Shown here piece by piece: positions 23,835 to 30,966 of a stretch of 40,620 nucleotides of DNA (position 1 is its first letter; each line of letters opens with the position of its first letter). This DNA is from Alphaproteobacteria bacterium (lineage in GTDB: Bacteria; Pseudomonadota; Alphaproteobacteria; Paracaedibacterales; CAITNM01). Made by a program: the position numbers and the translations under genes. The notes beneath the pieces were generated by a model. It was not told where the DNA came from and made no database searches. It worked only from the letters and a program-made list of their open reading frames with translations. The DNA is taken from the NCBI GenBank assembly GCA_947478955.1, contig CANJXJ010000011.1, positions 1 to 40,620 on the forward strand, in the 5' to 3' direction.

Positions 23835-25405
23835 TGCAAAACTTTTTATGTGCAGGCTTTGTAAGCCTGGGAATTTTGCTACCTGATTTATATCTGGGAT
23901 ATTTTTCAAAAATGCTAGCATGCACAATTCCTTATACTACGTTGCTGGGGGTGTTGGGTTTTGCTGGAGTATTAAGCTTTATACATAATCGCTTGGTATT
24001 AGGGTTGGTTGTAGGGTTGATTACCCTTACCCAGACCATTCAACTTAATCACTGGGCGTATTTTGGCGCTCCCATTCACTCTCATGATATTACCAAAGTT
24101 TTTTTCGAGCTTGATGAGATTTTCCAAACAGGCGCCTCTTTAATTCATGTGTTATGGCCTGTGTGGATTGTATTAAGCTCATCAATTGCGTTAATCGTTG
24201 TAGGGTTAATCTACACTAAACATCGTAAGCATTACCCTTACGCACGGGTACTTATTGTGTTGGTTTTAGGAATCACTCCCTTATTGTCATACCTAAAAGG
24301 GCCCTCATTCTTTTATACAAAACCCACCTCAAGCACCATTTATAATACGGTTCGGGCTTTTTCTGATTGGATAATTCATTCAAAAACCAAAGTGAAAAGT
24401 CTTGGATATAAGCCATACTCTATAACATATAGTACACCCAAAATTAAAAACATTATCTTGATTGTGGGCGAAAGCCTAAGCAGCCGATATATGCACTTAT
24501 ATGGCTATGATCAACCCAATACGCCGTTTTTGGATTCTTTAAAAAACACTCCCAATTTTGCTTATGCTAAAGGAATTTCAAGCAGTGTTTCCACTAGAAC
24601 CTGTTTACAGTTACTTTTTAATGTTTTTCACAACCCAGGATTTCTTGAGCTCATTAGAAAAAAAGAAGCTAATCTGTTTCGTTTAGCGCAACATCAAGGA
24701 TATAAAACGGTTATTTTATCAGCCCAAAATGAAAAACTTTTTCATGACGCAGGCACTGAATTTGTAAATACATTTTCCTCAGAAAAAGACATGCGAAAAA
24801 GCTTAAGTGAAAAAGGGGATGTTACCTTACTTGATGCCATGGAAGCGCTTGAGCTGGGAGACAAGAATTTTATCGTCATTCATCTGCGCCATATTCACAC
24901 CCCATTTGGTGGGTACGCTAAATATCATCCCGAGCATACAGCTGGCACAAAACATACAGATAGAATGTCTCAAACAAGCCAGGAGTACTCCGATGCAATC
25001 GCTTACCATGATTATTGGGTCAAACAGTGCGTTGCAACAGTTCAAAAGATTCTCCCATCCGACACGGTTATAGTGTTCACTAGTGACCATGGGCAATTAA
25101 TTGGTGAACGTGGGATGTTTGGTCATAACTTAATGCAACCTGAAGTAACTGACGTACCAGTTTGGGCGTATGCGCTAGGCACTAATGAGGCACTTATCTC
25201 TCCTATCAGAAAGCAACCCATCAGCCATTATGATTTAGGCAAGCTTATCGGGACTTTTTTAGGCGCTGAAATCACTAATCCTAATGAAGATCCAAGTTTA
25301 CAATTTGTCCACGGTAGTGAGGTTTATACAGATTATGAATTCATGCCTTGGAAAAAGTCCAATGGTGTCCCAGAGTTTTTGAAAAATCGGTGGGTTGGCG
25401 GGTGA
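23834..25405 (+). CDS. eptA: Phosphoethanolamine transferase (EptA/sulfatase family)
   Basis: The 523 residues from ATG 23834 hold five N-terminal membrane helices (to about 165) and a periplasmic alkaline-phosphatase-like domain. IILIVGESLSSRYMHLYGYD is the family's metal-binding start, the Thr in SSVSTRTC aligns with the nucleophile, and HLRHIHTPF and VIVFTSDHGQLIGERGMFGH complete the zinc site. Such enzymes move phosphoethanolamine from phosphatidylethanolamine to lipid A or other glycans, affecting resistance to cationic peptides. The MCR-type cysteines next to the nucleophile are mostly absent. A longer frame from TTG 23810 exists, but the TAATG overlap with dgkA favours 23834. The acceptor (lipid A or another sugar) is not certain. 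Confidence 0.85.
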   Translation: MQNFLCAGFVSLGILLPDLYLGYFSKMLACTIPYTTLLGVLGFAGVLSFIHNRLVLGLVVGLITLTQTIQLNHWAYFGAPIHSHDITKVFFELDEIFQTGASLIHVLWPVWIVLSSSIALIVVGLIYTKHRKHYPYARVLIVLVLGITPLLSYLKGPSFFYTKPTSSTIYNTVRAFSDWIIHSKTKVKSLGYKPYSITYSTPKIKNIILIVGESLSSRYMHLYGYDQPNTPFLDSLKNTPNFAYAKGISSSVSTRTCLQLLFNVFHNPGFLELIRKKEANLFRLAQHQGYKTVILSAQNEKLFHDAGTEFVNTFSSEKDMRKSLSEKGDVTLLDAMEALELGDKNFIVIHLRHIHTPFGGYAKYHPEHTAGTKHTDRMSQTSQEYSDAIAYHDYWVKQCVATVQKILPSDTVIVFTSDHGQLIGERGMFGHNLMQPEVTDVPVWAYALGTNEALISPIRKQPISHYDLGKLIGTFLGAEITNPNEDPSLQFVHGSEVYTDYEFMPWKKSNGVPEFLKNRWVGG

Positions 25406-25495
25406 ACGGCTCCTCAAAAAATCAACTCCCTTAACACTTCCTTAAAACACTTATGTTAGGGTATAGTTACGCACATCCACGAAAATGATTATTAA

Positions 25496-25945
25496 ATGCG
25501 GCATAATTTTTTAGAAACGATTACCGGCGCTGTAGTTCTACTGGTAGCAGGAATTTTTTTCGCTTTCGGATATCAATTCTCGAGCTCTTCGAGGATGGAA
25601 ACAATAAGGGTGTTTGCAAAATTTGATCGAATCGATGGCGTTTCTGTCGGTAATGACGTACGTATGGGCGGCGTAACTATTGGTCATGTAGGCCATATCA
25701 CCATTGATAAAAAATCTTTCAAAGCAATTCTAGCCATGGATGTTGACGCTTCTTTAAAACTACCCAAAGATAGTTCCGCTGAAATTTCCAGTGAAAGCCT
25801 AATGGGTGGTAAGTACGTAAACCTATCCCCTGGTGGCGATGATGAAATCCTAAAAGCGGGAGAGACTATTTCCTTAACCCAGTCATCAGTAAGTCTTGAA
25901 AGCCTGCTCAGTAAGTACATTTTCAGTCAGAACGATAAGAAATAA
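25496..25945 (+). CDS. mlaD: MlaD-type lipid-transport MCE protein
   Basis: The 149 residues have one N-terminal TM anchor (about 9-27) and a single MCE domain (about 38-120): VFAKFDRIDGVSVGNDVRMGG and the end SSESLMGGKYVNLSPGG. MlaD hexamers form the periplasmic ring of the MlaFEDB complex that moves phospholipids between outer and inner membranes. Length is typical (about 150-180). mlaF, mlaE, mlaC and mlaB are not next to it, so the operon is split in this genome. A TATAGT lies about 40 bases upstream but has no good -35. uup follows after 16 bases. Confidence 0.92.
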   Translation: MRHNFLETITGAVVLLVAGIFFAFGYQFSSSSRMETIRVFAKFDRIDGVSVGNDVRMGGVTIGHVGHITIDKKSFKAILAMDVDASLKLPKDSSAEISSESLMGGKYVNLSPGGDDEILKAGETISLTQSSVSLESLLSKYIFSQNDKK

Positions 25946-25961
25946 ATAGAAAACACACCTT

Positions 25962-27740
25962 ATGGCAACTGCACTCCTGCGCCTAAAAGATGCTTGCGTC
26001 CGTTTTAGCGGCACGCCCGTTTTTGAAAATCTAACCGCCCAAATCTTAGAAGGTGATCGCATTTGTTTGGTAGGACGCAATGGGTGCGGAAAATCAACCT
26101 TGCTTAAGGCAATTGCTAAGATTTATGAACTAGACGATGGCGAGCATTTCCTAATGCCTGGGCAAAATTTGGTGTATCTTGAACAAGACAAAGCCTATCC
26201 GCTGAATATATCAACTTTAGAACTGTTGGAGTCCTATGACGCAAAGTCCCATGAAGCACGTTCTATTCTTGATAAATTAGGCATTGATCCCAATAGCTCT
26301 TTAAATAATGCATCAGGCGGACAACGGCGACGTTTTGCGTTGGCTGAAAGTTTAGTAAAAAACCCTACTATTCTTTTATTGGATGAACCAACTAACCACC
26401 TTGATCTGCCTAGTATTCAATGGCTGGAAGAGTACCTTACCAAATTCCGAGGTGCGGTAGTGATGATCAGCCATGACCGACGCTTCTTGGAAAACACATC
26501 AAACACAACTTGGTGGATTGATCGTGGAACGCTTCACGTGAACAAAAAAGGGTTTAAAGAATTTGATAGCTGGTCAACAATGCTCATTGAAGAAGAAGAG
26601 CGTCGACTAGAAAAGCTTAATACACGTCTTAGATTAGAAACTGATTGGTTACACTATGGGGTAACGGCACGGCGTAAACGCAACCAAGGTCGCCTGCAAC
26701 GCTTGCATGAATTGCGTGCTGAACGTCGCGATGTCATGCAAAACAAAACCCGATCAATTGATGTAAACCCTGCAAATTTGCCCCGAGGCAGTAAAATTAT
26801 TATTGAGGCTAAAGATATTCAAAAATCTTATGGTGACAGAACCGTCGTACAACCTTTTTCATGCCGCATTTTGCATCAAGATAAAATCGGCATTATCGGC
26901 CCCAATGGAGCTGGAAAAAGTACATTGGTGAAAATGCTGGTAGGCGAATTGCTACCAGATGCTGGAAATGTAAAACAAGGGAATACCTTAAAGGTCACTT
27001 ATATTGATCAAATGCGGTCTGAACTTAATCCAACTGATACATTGTGGGAAACGCTGTGTCCTGCAGGGGGGGATCAGGTGTGGATAGGCAATGAAACCAA
27101 GCATGTGGTTGGATATTTAAAGGAATTTTTATTTAATGAAAGTCAAATTCGTGGGCAGGTAAGTATTTTATCGGGTGGTGAAAAAAATCGTCTGTTATTA
27201 GCTAAAGCGATGGCAAATCCTGGAAATCTGCTAGTGCTAGATGAACCTACCAATGATCTGGATATGGATACCTTAGATTTGCTAGTGGAGTGTTTACAGC
27301 AATACTTAGGCACCCTAATTGTGGTAAGTCATGACCGTGACTTTTTAGATCGCACCGTGACATCTACTTATGTTGTATCAATGACGGGTGAGGTACAAGA
27401 GTATGTGGGTGGTTATAGTGACGCCCAGCAATATATAAAAACCACTCAAAAGCCTGTCTCAAAAGCAAAGCCTAAAGAAGAACCAACAAAAACTTCAGCG
27501 CCTAAGCGATTGTCCTATAATTTAAAACGCGAATGGGATGAACTGCCTAAAAAAATCAAAGTCATAGAGCAACGCATAAGCGTGCTTGAAGTACTTTTAG
27601 AAGGCACAGAACTTTATGAAAAAAATCCTAAAGCATTTCAGGCATACAGTGAAGAATTACAGCAAAAGCAAGAGGCCTTAGATACGGCTGAAACCCGCTG
27701 GCTTGAATTGGAAATGCTAGCAGAAAACATTAAGCAGTAG
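25962..27740 (+). CDS. uup: ABC-F family ATPase Uup
   Basis: This 592-residue soluble protein has two ABC domains. The first has GRNGCGKST (38-46) and signature ASGGQRRRFALAESL with Walker B LLLDEPTNHLD. The second has GPNGAGKST (about 311-319), LSGGEKNRLLLAKAM and LVLDEPTNDLDM. A C-terminal coiled coil (about 515-592) gives the Uup subtype rather than EttA or Ydif. There are no membrane parts. ABC-F proteins act on the ribosome E site; Uup is tied to relief of stalled ribosomes and to transposon precise excision. The gene probably shares the mlaD transcript and converges with the repeat-protein gene. Confidence 0.93.
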   Translation: MATALLRLKDACVRFSGTPVFENLTAQILEGDRICLVGRNGCGKSTLLKAIAKIYELDDGEHFLMPGQNLVYLEQDKAYPLNISTLELLESYDAKSHEARSILDKLGIDPNSSLNNASGGQRRRFALAESLVKNPTILLLDEPTNHLDLPSIQWLEEYLTKFRGAVVMISHDRRFLENTSNTTWWIDRGTLHVNKKGFKEFDSWSTMLIEEEERRLEKLNTRLRLETDWLHYGVTARRKRNQGRLQRLHELRAERRDVMQNKTRSIDVNPANLPRGSKIIIEAKDIQKSYGDRTVVQPFSCRILHQDKIGIIGPNGAGKSTLVKMLVGELLPDAGNVKQGNTLKVTYIDQMRSELNPTDTLWETLCPAGGDQVWIGNETKHVVGYLKEFLFNESQIRGQVSILSGGEKNRLLLAKAMANPGNLLVLDEPTNDLDMDTLDLLVECLQQYLGTLIVVSHDRDFLDRTVTSTYVVSMTGEVQEYVGGYSDAQQYIKTTQKPVSKAKPKEEPTKTSAPKRLSYNLKREWDELPKKIKVIEQRISVLEVLLEGTELYEKNPKAFQAYSEELQQKQEALDTAETRWLELEMLAENIKQ

Positions 27741-27755
27741 AAACTTTCATTTACC

Positions 27756-29669
27756 TTATCCCCAGTAGGATACAACTACTGAAGGTGAGGAATTGGTTAG
27801 TATTGCCGCGAGCGTAGCTAGGGTAAAGGATGGAGCCCCCACAGCTAAAGGCGTGCCAACACGCGGATCCCCTGAACCTGCCACTGGGTATGCGACAACA
27901 CCACCTGTAACACTAGCAGCTGTTGCCGCTGTTACAGCAGCAGCTGGTATAGAAATTGTTATAGTTCCTCTGCGTAAGATACCAGAAGTGGCACTAGTAA
28001 ATAAACCTGAAGGAAGCCCAGCTATACTAGCGGCATTAGAGCTAAGGGTAAACGAACCACTACCACCAAAAAGTCCAGCAAATAAAGAATTTAAATAGGT
28101 AACCGTTGTAGGTAAGGTTGTTGGAGCCAATAAAGGCGAAACAAGAGCTCCCCCACCAGGAGATAATTGCGCAATTATTTGAGTTTGTGCCGTTGTGAAA
28201 CTTGTAATTTGAGCTTGTGCTGCCGTCAAAGCAGCTTGGGCAGTAGTTAATGCAGCAGTAGCAGCAGTAGCGGCAACTGTAGCTGCAGTCGCTGTAGCTT
28301 GGGCGGTAGTCGCTGCAGTTTCGGCGGCAGTCGCTGTAGCTTGGGCGGTAGTCGCTGCAGTTTCGGCGGCAGTCGCCGCGGTTTGGGCAGCAGTCGCAGC
28401 AGCAGTAGCTGAAGCCGCTGTGGCGGTAGCAGCTGCCAAATTATTTTGTGCAGTAATAGCTATAGCAGTTTCGGCGGCAGTAGCAGCCTGAGCTGTATTA
28501 GTGGAAGCTTGTGCTGCAGCCGTTGCAGCTTGCGCTGCAGTTAATGCAGTTTGTGCCGCAGCTGCTGCATTGTTTGCTGCGGTTACAGCAGTTGCTAATG
28601 AGGTTATTGTAGATTGCGAAACGCTCAAATTTGTTTGCGTTGAAGTTAATAATCCTGATAAAGAAGCGACCTGAGTATTTAAGCCAGGAATTGTAGTTGC
28701 TGTTGCCAGGTTTAATTGGGCTAGTACAGCAGTTATTTGAGATCCCAATGTAGTTAATTGCGATGATAGATACGGCCCTGGGCTTGCTGGTGATGCTGCA
28801 TTTAATTGGGTTATTAAGGAAGCTATAGATGTTTGTACCGAAAGTGCTGAAGTTACTTGACTCGATAACGAAGTTAATTGGGATATCAGATCACCTGATG
28901 GCGTTGTTGTTGTTCCTAATGCAGTGTTGAATTGGGTTATTAAAGAAGCCACCTGCGCTTGGGCTCCGGTTAGTATCGTAGCTTCCGTAGCTATTCGCGT
29001 GGTCAGATCTCCTGCTGTTGAGGCTGTATGGTTTAATTGCGTTATTAAGGAAGCCACTGCGGTTTGTGCCGCAGTCAGTAAGGATGCTTCCGTGGCTATT
29101 CGCGTTATCAGATCTCCGTCTGTCGAAGCTGCAGAGTTTGATTGCGTTATTAAAGAAGCCACCGCGGTTTGTGCCGCAGTCAATAATGAAGCTTCTGTTG
29201 TTAACAGGGTTGCCAAGCTTCCAGTTGTGGAGGCTGTATGATTTGACTGGGTTATTAAGGAAGCCGCCTGAGCTTGTGCCGCAGTCAATAATGAGGCTTC
29301 TGTTGTTAACAGGGTTGCCAAGCTTCCAGCTGTCGAAGCTGCAGAGTTTGATTGGGTTATTAAGGAAGACACTGCGGTTTGTGCACCGGTTACCTGCGCT
29401 TGTGCGTCGTTTGCCTGAGCTTGTGCTGCCGTTAGCTGGGCTTGCAGCCCAGGGATTGTGGCCACCTGAGCCTGCAGGGGAGCAACCTGCGCCTGCAAGG
29501 CTTCTAGTTGCGCTAATGTGGTGGGATAATTTGTTATAGCTACCGCTGCAGTGTGAATTCCTTGAGGTGATAGGAGTAAAGGATTGATCACAGCCAAATC
29601 TTGACCAGAAACATGTACGCAAAAACAAGCAAACATTAAAAAAATCAAGCAAATAGATTTTGAACGCAT
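27756..29669 (-). CDS. Secreted Ala/Thr-rich repeat protein with 35-residue coiled-coil repeats
   Basis: After a clear signal peptide (SICLIFLMFACFCVHVSG), residues about 50-110 are an AQxQV coiled coil. Residues about 110-270 hold four full repeats of 35 residues (five heptads), each starting SLITQ and ending with TEASLLTAAQ-like text, plus two diverged copies. Residues about 365-480 are alanine-threonine tracts (ATAAETAATTAQATATAAET). A non-repetitive C-terminal part (about 500-637) ends VVSYWG. It looks like an elongated surface or periplasmic fibre. No autotransporter barrel or LPXTG-like anchor is evident. I recognise no family. It starts only 18 bases past a good -10, so its leader is very short. 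Confidence 0.75.
   Translation of the reverse strand: MRSKSICLIFLMFACFCVHVSGQDLAVINPLLLSPQGIHTAAVAITNYPTTLAQLEALQAQVAPLQAQVATIPGLQAQLTAAQAQANDAQAQVTGAQTAVSSLITQSNSAASTAGSLATLLTTEASLLTAAQAQAASLITQSNHTASTTGSLATLLTTEASLLTAAQTAVASLITQSNSAASTDGDLITRIATEASLLTAAQTAVASLITQLNHTASTAGDLTTRIATEATILTGAQAQVASLITQFNTALGTTTTPSGDLISQLTSLSSQVTSALSVQTSIASLITQLNAASPASPGPYLSSQLTTLGSQITAVLAQLNLATATTIPGLNTQVASLSGLLTSTQTNLSVSQSTITSLATAVTAANNAAAAAQTALTAAQAATAAAQASTNTAQAATAAETAIAITAQNNLAAATATAASATAAATAAQTAATAAETAATTAQATATAAETAATTAQATATAATVAATAATAALTTAQAALTAAQAQITSFTTAQTQIIAQLSPGGGALVSPLLAPTTLPTTVTYLNSLFAGLFGGSGSFTLSSNAASIAGLPSGLFTSATSGILRRGTITISIPAAAVTAATAASVTGGVVAYPVAGSGDPRVGTPLAVGAPSFTLATLAAILTNSSPSVVVSYWG
28918..29385. 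repeat. 105-bp tandem repeats inside the Ala/Thr-rich protein gene
   Basis: Four imperfect copies of about 105 bases encode the 35-residue unit; a phrase like TTGGGTTATTAAGGAAGC recurs at the matching point of each. They are in frame, so unit gain or loss keeps the reading frame. Confidence 0.7.
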
Positions 29670-29686
29670 AATAAAACTACAGTATT

Positions 29687-29715
29687 GCTATAAACACCTA
29701 CTTAAATCTTATCAA
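29687..29715 (-). promoter_or_regulatory. Promoter of the repeat-protein gene
   Basis: On the minus strand TTGATA (29710-29715) and TATAGC (29687-29692) are 17 bases apart. The -10 ends 18 bases before the ATG, leaving a leader of roughly 10 bases and little space for a ribosome site. Confidence 0.45.
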
Positions 29716-30055
29716 AGAAACATTAACGCATTGCTTACATATAATAAAAATTTAATAATATTAAATACATATTATTTATTAATTAAATAAACATCTGATT
29801 TTTAAAAATAACTATCTACCAAATTTTGGATTTTGGGGAGGTTACTGAATCTGCAAAAGCTCTAAATACAAGCCAATCGTAAAGCTTGGGCCCCACTCAG
29901 AGGATTGTAGAATTTTACACATATTTCTTTGAAATTTTATTAAAATTATGCTTGGATGTCCAAAGCGATTATATACCTAAACCACTAGGCTAGTTCCAAG
30001 CAGTAACTGCTTCGGCAACAACGCAAACTGAATTAAATAGCATGTGCTGCAAACT
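29716..30055. other. AT-rich intergenic region between divergent envelope genes
   Basis: About 340 bases with no supported ORF. A small palindrome AGCAGT-A-ACTGCT lies near 30000. AAGG precedes the next ATG. No confident promoter for the outer-membrane gene was found. Confidence 0.4.
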
Positions 30056-30069
30056 AATAAGGTAATTTA

Positions 30070-30810
30070 ATGAAAACATATAAAAAACTACTAATAGCAA
30101 CAATGATGAGCTCTTTAGTTTATGGCGCGAAATCTCCCCCTAAGGAAAAGCCTATCCTTAATGCCAAAGAAAAGCCTACTCTTAATGGTAAAGAAAAATC
30201 CGCTCTTAATGGTTTTGCTGTGGGGTTACAAGTCGGGTACGCAATTTTGAAAACGCCGGCTAAATTTTCCACCCGTAGCAATGCTTCTTCAACATCGAAC
30301 TTCAATGCATCGGGGTTTTTTGGTGGGCTACTACTGGGAGGATATTCTGATATTGGCGATAAGATGAATATAGGACTTGATGTTCAATACTCACTGTCAA
30401 ATGCTTCTGGCACAAACGATAGTCTTTCATTATCTCCCAATGCCTATAAAATCACTTTGAAAATGAAAGATATGCTAACAGCTGCTGTGCGGTTGGGTTG
30501 GCGCATGGGTCAAGTAGTTCCCTATTTAAAAATGGGTGGTTCATCTGCAGCCCTTGAAGCTAGGGCCCAGGTTCCAGCTGCATTTGCTTCCGGCAATCCT
30601 GTGGCTGTGAAAAAGCAACGCTGTCTTGGTTACTTAGGTGGCGTAGGGGTAGATTTTAGTATAGATGGATGCACAACCATTGGTGTGGAAACGTTGGTTT
30701 CTAAGTACAAGAATTTTAAGATGGTACAGTCCCTGCAACAAAATACCTATACCTATTCTTTTAATCCCTTGGTTTACTCAACATCTGTTGTGATGAAATG
30801 TTTCTTTTAA
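30070..30810 (+). CDS. Outer-membrane beta-barrel protein
   Basis: The 246 residues start with a signal peptide (KKLLIATMMSSLVYGA), then a short unit repeated three times (KEKPILNA, KEKPTLNG, KEKSALNG). From about 48 on, alternating amphipathic strands fit an eight-stranded barrel: FAVGLQVGYAIL, GFFGGLLLGGYSD, MNIGLDVQYSLS, LTAAVRLGWRMGQVVPYLKMGG, GYLGGVGVDFSI. The C-terminus ends in Phe (VVMKCFF), the usual signal for BAM insertion. It resembles the OMP_b-brl and opacity-protein group. Function is unknown; such proteins often face the host cell in intracellular Alphaproteobacteria. AAGG lies 7 bases before the ATG. Confidence 0.85.
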   Translation: MKTYKKLLIATMMSSLVYGAKSPPKEKPILNAKEKPTLNGKEKSALNGFAVGLQVGYAILKTPAKFSTRSNASSTSNFNASGFFGGLLLGGYSDIGDKMNIGLDVQYSLSNASGTNDSLSLSPNAYKITLKMKDMLTAAVRLGWRMGQVVPYLKMGGSSAALEARAQVPAAFASGNPVAVKKQRCLGYLGGVGVDFSIDGCTTIGVETLVSKYKNFKMVQSLQQNTYTYSFNPLVYSTSVVMKCFF

Positions 30811-30857
30811 GAACTTTTCTGAAAAACTTAGGTTAAGAAAATTCGGATGTTACCTAC

Positions 30858-30900
30858 TGGACCATCTGGCTAAGCCAGATGGAAGCTAGAGGACTAGCGC
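30858..30900. repeat. Single copy related to the right-edge tandem repeat
   Basis: TGGACCATCTGGCTAAGCCA and the following GATGGAAGCTAGA align with the unit of the array at 40202-40620. It contains a 10-base hairpin CCATCTGGCT (30862-30871) and AGCCAGATGG (30873-30882). It sits between converging genes. Confidence 0.55.
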
Positions 30901-30966
30901 CATATTGAAACATCTAATCACGACCTAGAGTTCATTAAGGGCATACAGCATTGATCAAAATGGGCC

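Noticed and set aside
28891-29652. 253-codon ORF in another minus-strand frame of the repeat-protein gene
   Set aside because: It is an out-of-frame reading of the repeats; the Ser/Asn/Arg composition follows from the repeat DNA, and the signal peptide is in the other frame.
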